This document shows, piece by piece, positions 22,701-32,596 of a stretch of DNA of 64,000 nucleotides. The stretch lies in contig MU278348.1 of assembly GCA_022385755.1 (NCBI GenBank), forward strand, positions 217,270-281,269. The letters run 5' to 3'. A program made the translations under genes and the position numbers. Origin of the DNA: Trametopsis cervina (taxonomy: Eukaryota; Basidiomycota; Agaricomycetes; Polyporales; Irpicaceae). Numbering within the stretch: position 1 is the stretch's first letter; every line of letters starts with the position of its first letter. Below the pieces are notes generated by a model, which did no database searches, had not been told where the DNA came from, and saw only the letters and a list, made by a program, of their open reading frames with translations.

Positions 22701-23941
22701 CAACCTCGGTCCACGGAGGCCGAGCCTCGCTTACGGCCCTCGAAATAGTTGTCGCGAGGAGTTCGTCGTTTGCTTGAATGATATCAACTGATTCCAGGAT
22801 GGAGAGGTCAACGTTATCTTTGCGAGCTACCGCACCCTCGTCTACGGTAGCGGCAAACCGTGAGAACTTTTCGAGGCCAGTCTTGAATCCACGAGATAAG
22901 CGATATCGCCCAGAAAGACGTCTCGCCCAAGCTGACGCAAGGCGGTTCGCGTGCCTATAAAACCCGCGAATGATCCATTTGAGGACGTTGTTCTTGTATG
23001 AGCACTGAGGAAAGAAGATGGGCAGGGCGGATGTGGTGAAAATGAAGAGGACCCATCCGACAACAAGAGGCACAGTTGTGTGGCCGACGGTTTCGTGGAT
23101 GGAAGATGTGTAATAGCACAAGCCTACGAAGAACAAGCCCAGCGCTATTTGGAGTAGTATAGGAAGTGTGGCCGCTATCTCGAGAACTTGCCATTTTGTT
23201 AGGGCAGGTTCACGTAGATGGCGTATGCGAAGCTGGGCGCGAGGGGACGGTAAATCGAAGGTGAGGTGCTCCCGAAGCCACTGCTTGACTAATATCCCCA
23301 GCGAAGCCGTGATAAGACTAAGGACTAGGCTGGAAAACCAGAGCACGTTGACTCGAATCGCGTTGGTACTTGGTTGGAAAGGCGGCGAGGGCGCGGCTGT
23401 CGAAGTTGCCGTAGTGTTCAGCATCCCGCCAGTAGGCTGAATCGTATAGCTGGCCGTCTGATTGACAAGTTGCTGAACGGACTGGGTCAGTACAGAAATT
23501 CTGTCTTCCTTCAGTTCCTTTTGAGACTCGATTAAAAACGCCGTGAGGACGGCAGAGAACAACCCAGCCTGGATTGATTACATCAATTATATATGATTTC
23601 TGTCATCGCAAATGGCGTACCACGACAAGGAGCGTGTCGATATCGTCCTTGTGGCCATCTATCTTCTCTTTGTCGAAATTCTTAACCGTATCCCCCATTG
23701 CGGCCCATCCAGACTTATGGTTGGATCCTAACACGTAGGGAAGGGAAGCCTCTAACGGTGCGAGGGAGGGGGGATGATTCTGCATCCTGTTATCATGGTT
23801 GGATCCTACCACGTAGGCAGAGGAAGCCCCCGACGGTGTGAGGGAGGGGGGGTGGTTCTGCACCCTGTTATCATGGTTGGATCCTACTACGCAGGCAGGG
23901 GAAGCCCCCGATGGTGCGAGGGAGGGGGGGTGGTTCTGCAT
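19749..23941 (-). CDS. large DUF6535 membrane protein with repeat N terminus and IPK-like tail (1329 aa)
   Basis: Five exons: 23941-23621, 23568-21420, 21370-20666, 20622-20510, 20450-19749 (3990 nt, multiple of three). The N terminus is a 26-residue tandem repeat. Then comes the DUF6535 signature: GWAAMGDTVKNFDKEKIDGH, KDDIDTLLVVAGLFSAVLTA, FLIESQKEL, and after a loop the helix pair NVLWFSSLVLSLITASLGIL VKQWLREH, then LPILLQIALGLFFVGLCYY. A long helical soluble region follows. DUF6535 proteins are abundant in Agaricomycetes and lack an assigned function. The last exon differs: a helix, then VSATLLLIYEEDP, an acidic insert (DDYADVDDYDEDADE), and FAVKLADFVLRKE followed by GEEGVTGVTAGL. This is reminiscent of the C-terminal half of inositol polyphosphate kinases. 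No PxxxDxKxG motif is present. The exon 3-4 intron is only 43 nt, so the join to the tail is the weakest part of the model. Confidence 0.72.
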
Positions 23942-23952
23942 CCTGTTATCTT
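23719..23952. repeat. three-copy 78-bp tandem repeat coding 26 residues
   Basis: Three near-identical 78-bp units begin at 23719, 23797 and 23875, each starting GGTTGGATCCTA on the plus strand. On the minus strand they encode QNHPPSLAP, SGAS, VVGSNHDNR-type units that form the N terminus of the DUF6535 protein. 78 is a multiple of three, so copy-number changes keep the frame. Divergence between units is about 10%. Confidence 0.93.
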
Positions 23953-25053
23953 GAAAGTCAACTTCCGAGTGTAGCTAATGCTGACGATGATCTAGTTTGC
24001 AAGATGGTCTTGTGTGGTAGAATGGTCTACTTACAGATGCTTGGAGATGAGGATGCTGCTTTGACCGCCACGGAACGAGAGCTATTTGTAAGAGGCTCCG
24101 TGCATCCTGAGTGGGCCAGGAAACTATCTTTAGCTGCGTAGCGCTTCAAAAGAGTTTCGTTTCCTGTTAATTATACCAACTCTGGAACCGTCAGTGCAGT
24201 GTGCACAACCGTGTGAAGGCTTTCCGACCATGCATCAACGCTATCACTGATCATCTACAAAAATCGTCAATGCTCCTCCGTCGGACATGGAGTGGGCACA
24301 ACGTTAAACGCACCTAGCCCATGCTGTAGATTTGGAGGCGTGGACACAGTACGCAAATTACGACACCTGGGTACAATACAACTTCAGAATAGGAAGACAA
24401 ATGGTCATCACTGGCTCCTTACTTGTATTTCCTATATAACGAGGACTGTACAAGGGGCTAGTTAGTACTTGAGCATACCAGCTGCAGCCTCAACCAGCGC
24501 GTCTTCCAAACACGTGTACATGGTCTTTACATAACAGACGCGCGTGTGCCCCAATTTGTCAATGGAAGGGTGTACCGTAGTACACCCCGTCGTACCGTAC
24601 TGACTAAGGTCTTGCCATAATACGCCAAATGTTGGCCTTCAAACCAGATTCATGCCCCTAAGCCATCTTCCTTCACTCCCGGCGAAGCTCTTATCTGCGG
24701 AAGCCCACCTGTCTCCGATTACAGACCCTGGTTGAGCACGATGTTCTCAACGTTCCACAGGCTGGCCCATGCCAAATCCAGGTTCAGTCTCTCTCACCGT
24801 TTTCACACTTCCACAGTTATAAGCGCGTCTTGAGGCCATGCATGTCAGGGTGCATATCTTCCATTTCCTGATAAATGCATCTGTCATTTCACCGGGCGTC
24901 GAACAATGCCGTGACACTACGTGTATAAGTAGCTGGTGAGTACCGCTCGTAGATTTCGTTGGTCATATTTCATTCCAGCACAACATACAAGAGACTACCT
25001 TTCTGCTTGAGTCTCTCTGCCATATCAACCTTAGTCCGAGTTGTAATTTGTAC
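23942..25053. other. divergent intergenic region, 1.1 kb
   Basis: It separates the starts of the DUF6535 gene (minus) and the lectin-like gene (plus). A TATA-like TATAAG (about 24922-24927) sits about 130 nt before the lectin-like start. A 76-codon frame at 23911-24141 begins inside the repeat and is probably chance. I see no RNA gene or transposon. Confidence 0.45.
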
Positions 25054-26789
25054 ATGGCACAAGACACAGCCATTGCTCGGACAGAAATGTAAGTGTCAGG
25101 ATATATCCCGGATATGTAATTTTTACATTCAGCGCCAGGCCAGGACTGGCCACGGTGGTGCTTGACAGCGGAATTCGCTGCTATACTTCAGTAGCGCCAG
25201 GAAATATCAGGGAAGCTAGGGTGGATATGTCTTTTGAAGAACAGCAAGGAGCATTATTGTCTGGCAATCGAGGCGAGTTGTATATTATCTCCATCAATCT
25301 GAAGCATCTACTCATTATTTTTCTGTTTGCAGCCAAATTGCGGCCTGATAAGTCTTTGTGGCGTGATTGTAACCTCCCGTCCTTTATGAGTCATGACGTG
25401 CGCTGATACAGAACGTTAGTCCCAGGGCCGCAGATGCCTGTGACCGACCAGCTCAACAACATCTGCACCTTGTCCAAAGTAAGGATCCATCAATCCTCTC
25501 GTATTGTGGCTATTCACCGTTGCTGTCTTAGTGGTCCACCAGTGGGAGCAGATGCAACATATGCTTATTCTATCAAGGAGCCGGGAATGAGATACAATAC
25601 CTGAAACAAACAGACTCTAATCGGCCATGGACAATGTGGAGTACTGGTCCTGGAGAAGAAGACACGTTGCCTCTACGCGGTACAAGTATTGCAGGAGTTT
25701 CTTCCAAGAGAATGGATCGTATTGCGTTATTTTATCAAAATGAGGACGACATTATTATTATGAAGTGGTATCCTCGCAATCACTGGATGCCTTGGCTTTC
25801 TGACGCACTTCTGTAGAAACTGGACCCACGAGGGTAAATGGTCTCGCAAGGAAACCTGTCTGTGGAAAGCTGCTCATCTTACAGGCATTGCGGCCACCAC
25901 TTGTGACGGTCATGTTATATGCAATACATCGTATGGTCCAGTTGCTGATCTATCCCTTTTAGACGCTACGACTGCTATGATCTATTGGCAAGACCCCGAT
26001 TACACTATTCGTGAATCGCGGGTAGACTTAGAAAAAGGAGTGATGTAGGTGATTATGTTGTTGCAAGCCGTGGCCGCAGAGCTAACACAGTCCAAGTGAA
26101 AACGGAGAACTAGTGGTTATGACCAAGAAGCTGTGTTCCACTATGGCTGCCGTGTCATGGAAGCTGGATGAATCGTCGGATCCAGACATAAGGTACGCCA
26201 CCTTGAATCCCAATACGTTGGAGGGAGTATAATTTGCTTTCCAGATTGTATTGTCAGAAACCACCAGACTCGATTATGGAATTCACGTATTCTCTGAATG
26301 AGTCTTCCGGCCGTCATTGTTGGACGCGGTTAGTGTCCACGTTTGGCAACGTATTAGCTGCAGACTGATTGCTCTACGCAGAGGATCGGACACCGAAGCT
26401 ATTGGCGTCGAGAAGCTGACTGCATTTGTACGGGAGAGCGGTAGGGCGCAAAATGCCTGCGTAAATCTTATGTGGATCTGTAAGGATGATCCGGAAAATC
26501 AAGTGAGTGCTACGTGCTCCGTTAATTGCAATATGCAAAATTTAGGAAATCTCTCTCGAAGGTCTACACCCTACAACACCGTGCATACATCACACGCGCA
26601 CAGAACCATAAACCACTGTGGTTTGATCCTGCCATCATTTGCAAACTCGGCGAGGAGGGGACACAGACACATACGCCAGATGAATTTATTTTCGAAGAAC
26701 TTTTTCAGGAGCTACGGATGGCGTATGAATACGTGCAAGGGGCTATCACCAGATTTCCTACACGCATTCCTGGCTTAGGTGCACGGTGA
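25054..26789 (+). CDS. beta-propeller protein resembling fungal fucose-specific lectins (420 aa)
   Basis: Ten exons, total 1263 nt: 25054-25088, 25133-25272, 25333-25357, 25412-25478, 25532-25764, 25817-26044, 26091-26192, 26245-26328, 26382-26502, 26562-26789. Intron 2 must be GC-AG (GCGAGT at 25273). The product shows repeated blades of an aliphatic-aromatic strand with Q or N followed by a polar turn and an I.E/I.Y strand: SGIRCYTSVAPGNIREARVD, CLFYQGAGNEIQYLKQ, GTSIAGVSSKRMDRIALFYQ, IYWQDPDYTIRESRVD, IRLYCQKPPDSIMEFTYS. This matches the blade pattern (GT.IAAV...I..YYQ....I.E) of Aleuria-type fucose-binding propellers. There is no signal peptide, as usual for cytosolic fungal defence or storage lectins. 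Sugar-binding residues cannot be verified by eye. The last exon (about 75 residues) departs from the blade pattern. Confidence 0.62.
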
Positions 26790-27518
26790 ACCAACAATGT
26801 GTGCCGCTCTGGCGTTGTTGTTTATGACATCGACGGACTGTAACATATGTACTTGTTCCCGTCCAACCAATACCCAGCGAGACGAATTTGTCGGAAGGCA
26901 GACGCAACATTGGACGTGCATATACAGTTAGGGGTGAAGAGGTAGTCATCACGACACATGCAGAATATAACTGACGTACAATCTTACATCATCGCGTGCT
27001 CAGTACAGCTCTGAATCGCGCCACCCTTGTATCAAGCCTACAGGATATCAACTGCTCTCAGGAAGATGACTGGAAGCATACCGTGGAGGATAGCCAGAAA
27101 GCAGCTCTCCAGTATTACTCGAGTTTGACTAATTACTTATATGACATCGACTCCGCAAAATGGACAACTGACCACCGAACCGGAGCGCCTCACAGCTGCC
27201 ACGACTGCCGCGGTGTGCAGAACGCGTTGCGCTTCTCTGACGCTCAGGGTTCACGCCCGACAGCGTGTGGAATGTACGATAATTATTATTGGTCGCGGCC
27301 AGTGCGATAGAGCGATCGAGGATTGTCAGCCTATTGGTGCCGAAGTTCCGCGTAATATCACTTCTATTCATACTTTCGCGCCTGATACGGCTTTGAGTTC
27401 GCTCACGCATCTTCCGTAGTATTTTCAGCATAGTTTCCGCATTGAGAGGAGAGTGCTCGGATTCCCTTGTATGATTACGTTTCTGAATTATAAAGTGAAC
27501 TAGGCCGTGCTCAGCCCA
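26790..27518. other. convergent intergenic region with one protein-like open frame
   Basis: It lies between the lectin-like stop and the stop of the minus-strand SerRS gene. The plus-strand frame 26996-27310 begins with a helical, charged segment (SSLQDINCSQEDDWKH, then KAALQYYSSLTNYLYD) that looks coding, then degenerates to low-quality sequence. It could be an exon of a short gene or an alternative 3' exon of the lectin-like gene. I could not connect it with confidence. Confidence 0.3.
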
Positions 27519-29132
27519 CTATACCCATCGTACCTTGTCTCCCTCAGCGCTGCCTATCCAATACGGCCGCAGAACATTGGGAAGATCAAGTCCTACCAGC
27601 GCCCCTGCATCATCGAAACGTGCGCCATTCTCCAGCAAAGCCACTATTAGTCTCGGGATAGCAGCAGCAGTGCCATTAAGCGTGTGTGCAAATGATGTAG
27701 TGGCAGATAAACCATCGGCGGGAGAGCCATCTTTCCGGTAGCGAATGTGAAGACGGCGCGCCTGGAAGTCCGTGCAGTTAGAAGTAGAGGAGATCTCCCC
27801 CCACTTTCCACGGCCGGGCATCCAGGCCTCCATGTCGTATTTGCGATACGCGCTTGCGCCCAGTTCTTCTGTGGGCATGTCGAGAACCCTAAACGTTTCC
27901 TCATGTTAGCATGGTTATTAACACTTCTCCGCCTACCACTCACCGGAAAGTAAGGCCAAGGCCTTCGAAAATCTCCGTCTGAACGCTTCTGAGCTCATTC
28001 ATGATCGCCTCGCTCTGATCTTCCGCGGCCACGACGAACAGCTCGAGCTTCGTAAATTGGTGGACCCTGTACAAGCCCCGGGTATCTGCACCGCGCGCGC
28101 CTGCTTCCGCGCGGAATGCACGTCCTAGCCCCACAACTTTCACCGGCAGTTGTTTTGGTAAAAATATCTTGTTCGCGAACATGCCCGCTAGTGGTATCTC
28201 AGCCGTACCAGCCAACACGAGGTCGAGGTGATTCTCCTCTGCGCCGCTAGTGCCAGGGATAGCGTTTGAGACATGGTACATTTGGGACACGGGTGTAGCG
28301 CTGTCTGGATCGCGTGGTTGAAACCCGCACCGGTAGGCTATGTCGCTGCGCACGACGTCTGGCGTGGTCACAGGGGTAAACCCTCGACGGACCGCAATAG
28401 ACAGGGCATAGTTCGTGAGCGCCATCTCCAGCAAGGCACCCTCCTGGAGGAGATAGTACCACGAAGAACCTGTCACGGTTGCTGCGGCTTCTAGGTCCAG
28501 CAGACCGAGCTGCCGGCCTACGGCCACGTGGTCTCGCGAGGCAGTTGCTGGGAGTGGGGGTGGCCCATGCTCTGAGAGCGTGACAGCAACGGATTCAGGC
28601 CCGATAGGCGTGTCTGGATGGGTATCGTTTGGAACCGATAACGTGAGGCGGAAGAGTTCGTCGTCTACTTCAGCGAGCTTCCCCTCGAGCATGGAGATCT
28701 CTGACTTCAATGCTTTCGCTTCCTGGAGGACTGCTTGCTTCCTTTGTGCGTCCTTGGCAACCTGTTTGATGCGGTCGCCGACCAAAGACTGTTCGTGTCG
28801 CCGTGTATTCAGCGTGCTTGAGAGTGTCTTTTGCTCTTCGTATAATTTGTTTATTCGTAGTAGCGCGCCCACAGGTAAGGCGGCCTTCCGATTAAACGCA
28901 TTGTGTGACTTGAATACCGTGTTGTCGGTTACATCACGGTAGTTTAGCCTAGGCCTGGGCAATCCAGAACTACTACTGTTCGTTGTAATAGCGCGGTATT
29001 CATTGATACCAGCTAGATAAATCAACGTGTCAGTAGATTGGACGTCTTATGAGGTATTCACCAACCAATACCAACGTGGCAACGTTCTCTACAACGTTGA
29101 AGAGCACGAGGAAGTCGACATGCTCCCAACAT
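27519..29132 (-). CDS. DIA4: mitochondrial seryl-tRNA synthetase (499 aa)
   Basis: Three exons: 29132-29072, 29012-27944, 27888-27519 (1500 nt). The long open frame has no ATG upstream of the conserved region. A short first exon supplies one: [20 protein letters not shown], Arg-rich, lacking acids apart from one Glu, and amphipathic, as expected of a mitochondrial presequence. The body has the SerRS N-terminal coiled coil (residues about 60-150, [20 protein letters not shown]). Class II motif 2 follows ([21 protein letters not shown] region), then the serine-binding and motif 3 region ([23 protein letters not shown]). It charges mitochondrial tRNA-Ser with serine. The length and N-terminal presequence separate it from the cytosolic enzyme. 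It is divergently transcribed from UTP11 with about 300 bp between starts. Confidence 0.93.
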
Positions 29133-29428
29133 AGAGATACGTATCTCCTTTCGCTTACAGGGCAGGCAGCCTGCCTGACTTTCGCACGATTTGCAGTGGA
29201 CGATGATTTGGGTTCGAACAAACCCCCGAAGCACGGAACGGCCAAGCGTCGGAATTGGGACGCCACAAAGTTTGATCGGATCAAACCAAGGGTCGATGCT
29301 TGAATTTTCCGAGCCTGCTCTGAGCAACTTGTTTCTGCCACCGTCTTGTCACCCTTTTGTTGCAAACCAGTTCATTCTAGCTTGCTTGCTCTCAGACTCA
29401 TTCCTGCAAGTCACAAGATATTTCCATC

Positions 29429-30644
29429 ATGTCTTCTCTTCGCAATTCTTTGCACAGGCGTAACCACAAGGAGCGGTCGCAACTCGCTCACCGCAGCCGC
29501 CTCGGTATACTTGAGAAGCACAAGGACTATGTGCTACGTGCAAGGGACTATCACTCCAAGCAGGACAGGATCACCAGACTTAGGCAAAAGGCGTCAGAGA
29601 GGAATAAGGATGAGTTCTACTTTGGAATGGTCAGAGGGAAGACAGAGGTGCGCATTGGTACATCTTCGGCTTCCTGGATTTTATCAATTGAGTTCGCTAG
29701 GGTGGTGTGCATGTACAAGAAAGGGGGAACGTTGCATTGCCCATAGATATGGTTAAGGTGTTGAAGTCACAAGATTCTAACTACATAAGAACAATGCGCA
29801 CGACCAACTCAAAGGTATGCATTTTTGATTTCTCCGCGTGCAGCTCACTCTCAACACGTTCGTTTCAGAAAATTGACAAGCTGAAAACTCAATTGAGTGC
29901 TCTGGCGGACCTCATCAAACCTCTTGGTGAAGGGAGCGACGAGGACGAGGATACATTGAACGAGCAGGAACTGGCTATTCTGAGGGAAGCTGACATAATA
30001 TCACCACCCGGTCAGAAGCAGAAGAAGAGAAGAAAGCCGACGGGTCGTCACATCTTGTTCGCTGAAAGTGAAGATCAAGGTACGTTCGCCATGAGAATGT
30101 AGTCCGTTTATCTCATCACAACTTAACTATAGCACGTGAATACACTACTCCACATAAGACGACGGAGCCAGTTGTCGAGAACAGCATGGATGTAGAAGAA
30201 GAATGGGAAGATCTAGGATGGAAGACGGATGACAGCGTCAAGGTCTCAAAGCGCAAGGGGAAAGCGAGGATGGATCAGGCAGGGATAGACTCGCTTGAAA
30301 AGCAAAGGAAGGAGGAAGCCACAGTACGTCTCGTCTTAAGCTGCATATTTATACCGGCTAATTCGAGCAAAAAACAAAAGGAACATCGCACAAGATTGCT
30401 GAAGGAACTCTCTGCGCGGTTACACCGGGATACCCAACTACGCTATGCCGAGCGGGAACTCGAGATGCAAAAGCTGCTTATGGGCAAGGGGGCTTCTCGG
30501 AAATTAAGTGGACTGGAGAAGGTGCAAGGTGGAAAGGATGAGGATAATGCGGACGATAGTGACCAAGAGAGGCGTCCCCGCAACGCCGACGAAAAGACCT
30601 GGAAGCCAAAGGTGTACAAATGGAGGTTAGAGAGGAAGCGGTAA
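29429..30644 (+). CDS. UTP11: UTP11 U3 snoRNP / SSU processome subunit (332 aa)
   Basis: Five exons: 29429-29647, 29701-29814, 29869-30079, 30133-30323, 30381-30644 (999 nt). The N terminus [20 protein letters not shown], then [31 protein letters not shown] and GGVHV across the first junction, is diagnostic of Utp11. So is the basic C terminus ([14 protein letters not shown]). The protein joins the small-subunit processome in the nucleolus and is needed for 18S rRNA maturation. The middle part is acidic and variable, as in other fungi. The last intron has a weak AAG acceptor and its sequence is open in frame, so a form that keeps about 19 extra residues is possible. Confidence 0.92.
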
Positions 30645-30934
30645 GAGGCCTCGGCAGCGAGCCTCATTCTCCGTATATGTGTTTTGGCAGGCGATCATGT
30701 GTCTGATCCTCGGTATTACCCAATGAAATGACCTACACGCACTTGTTCCGACATGGGTGGTCCAATTGTAGGGCAGACGCTCATCATTCAACAGCGGGAA
30801 CATCATACATCACAGACGGGAAATCAGGAAACTGGGTAGTATGGAGGACGAGATCGGGGGTGTGCTACAGACGGTGGCGAATTAACACGGTTCAGAGTAT
30901 CTTGCCTCCTACTATAGCTAGCCTACCGGACAGC

Positions 30935-31309
30935 CTAGAGCTCTAGGGCTACACAAGCCTGTCTTGCAGCCTCCTCCCTTGCAGTTCTTTTGTTCTTGGC
31001 TACAGCTTCGCCCTTGACCTCGCCATCAACTTTAAGAGTGGGATGAGACGAAGAAGCATGAATGTAATTCGAAACTCACTTTTACATTTCACGGTCCACT
31101 GGTCTGCTTCAAACCCCTCTTGGTATGATATACGGTACGTAGGGGAGCCTTGCATTGCTTGGAACGCTGGAGCATATGTTAGTCTACCGGGTCTAGTGTT
31201 CTTTCAACTACGTGAAGTGCATACCATTGTTGAGTTTGACTTGGTACGCTATTTGAAAGCCTGTTAGTATATACGAGGTCGGTCACACGATCTACTTACA
31301 GGTCGGCAT
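30935..31309 (-). CDS. small single double-stranded-RNA-binding-domain protein (71 aa)
   Basis: Four tiny exons: 31309-31300, 31248-31225, 31166-31080 and 31029-30935 (216 nt). No ORF scan would report it. Spliced, it reads as one complete dsRBD. It opens with YQVKLNNAFQAMQGSP (alpha 1), then TYRISYQEGFEADQWTVKCK (beta 1-2) and IDGEVKGEAVAKNKRTAREE, holding the KK-like region-3 basic contact and the final helix AARQACVALEL. The first intron carries a consensus TACTAAC branch site 12 nt before its TAG acceptor, which fixes the join. A free-standing dsRBD with nothing else suggests a regulator or cofactor in RNA silencing, RNA editing-like processes or ribosome biogenesis; the role is unknown. 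A TATA-like ATAAATA lies about 120 nt upstream. The last acceptor (AAG) is weak. Confidence 0.72.
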
Positions 31310-32596
31310 GTTGGGTGGGATGAAGAATAGCGGATAGGTGGGATGGAGAGTTAGGTGGATACCTTGGTAGGGAGGTGCTCGGGTGAGTGGTGGAGGGCGG
31401 TGCCGTGAAAGACCCAATGTCTGCCCGTATTTATGTTCTTCCTCGATGCATTTCTGTGGCGCTGCATTCGCCTCTCAGGGCAGACAGGCTGGATGTAGCA
31501 GTGGCAACGCCGGCCGATAGCGAGAAAACTACCGTAAGTCCGCTGACTTATGCCGTCCTGCAATGAAGGTTCGGGACTGGTGCGTACTTGGCCGCTCCCT
31601 CGATATGTCTATGGCCACGGCGGAGCGGGTGCATATAGGAGGAAAGAAATTGAAACCAGAAATCATTACGCAACGTGCTGGAGAATAAGAATGATGTAAC
31701 TTACCTCGACATGTCAAATGAACGCTCACGACCATACTGGAAGCAGTGTGTGCTGGAGGCCAGACTGACCGTACTGCGCGATCGTCGTCGATGGCCACTG
31801 ATCAGTATGGACGCAACACGGCCACATCCTATCTGAGCCACTCGTTGTTGGCCACATTAATACGCAAGCCTAACCAGACAAACACCCTCCGAAGGGACGA
31901 GACTGACGCGAGCATACGTTTCTAACACGGGAATCAAATGTCTCCTCGGCGAAGTTAAAACGAGAGCATACCTTGAAGCAACCGTCGGGGGCGAGATATT
32001 GTAGGGAAGCCCGTGTCTCGGCCGAGCTCATCTCGTACATGAAGCATCCTACAGAAACCTTATCTGGCCCTCTCATCAGCGCAAGCGAGTTTTCTGAACA
32101 CGCCAAAACCCCCCGATGTGCGCGATCGATACTATGTAGTCTTCAGGATCGAGCGCATTGTCCACCGTAGGATGCTCCGAATTTGGATTTGTAGCCGCAA
32201 ACGTAACTGCGGATTGTCAGTGGTGAACGCTATTATTGCACTGGAATACATCTGAGTCAGCTCTCGTGAGATACAATTGTCTTATCACCGATGGTATAGT
32301 CGCACTTCCAGGCTGACCCAGAGCGCTCCTGTTTCCCCTCTGGTAGCATGAAGCAGCACGAAATCTTGCTGGTATATGCTTCAGGAGCGGTGTAGATGAT
32401 ACACATGTAATATGGTCATGTTAGCAAGCCAGAGTATTCACAGGTCATGGCCAGTGGGCATCATGTGCCGATCCTGAAACGGGTGAAGCGAACGACGTCA
32501 CAGCCGCCGGGACCGGCGCGCCATCCCGGCCTCAGATACACCGCTGCAGCACCATTACTCTGCTCTCTAACTCTCTTTCGCTTCTTGACCACCATC
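31310..32596. other. intergenic region, 1.3 kb, no assigned gene
   Basis: It separates the dsRBD gene (minus) from LSB5 (plus). A minus-strand TATA-like ATAAATA at 31429-31435 suits the dsRBD gene. A minus-strand segment near 31978-32046 reads MYEMSSAETRASLQYLAPDG before a GTATGC donor and could be an exon of an unrecognised small gene. I could not complete it. Confidence 0.35.

Noticed and set aside
25765..25816. Apparent frameshift and stop in the lectin-like gene after IIIMK
   Set aside because: A 52-nt GTGGTA...TGTAG intron removes it and joins IIIMK to NWTHEGKW in frame, so the gene is not broken here.
26329..26381. Apparent stop codons after HCWTR in the lectin-like gene
   Set aside because: A 53-nt GTTAGT...GCAG intron restores an open frame through EAIGVEKLTAFVRE.
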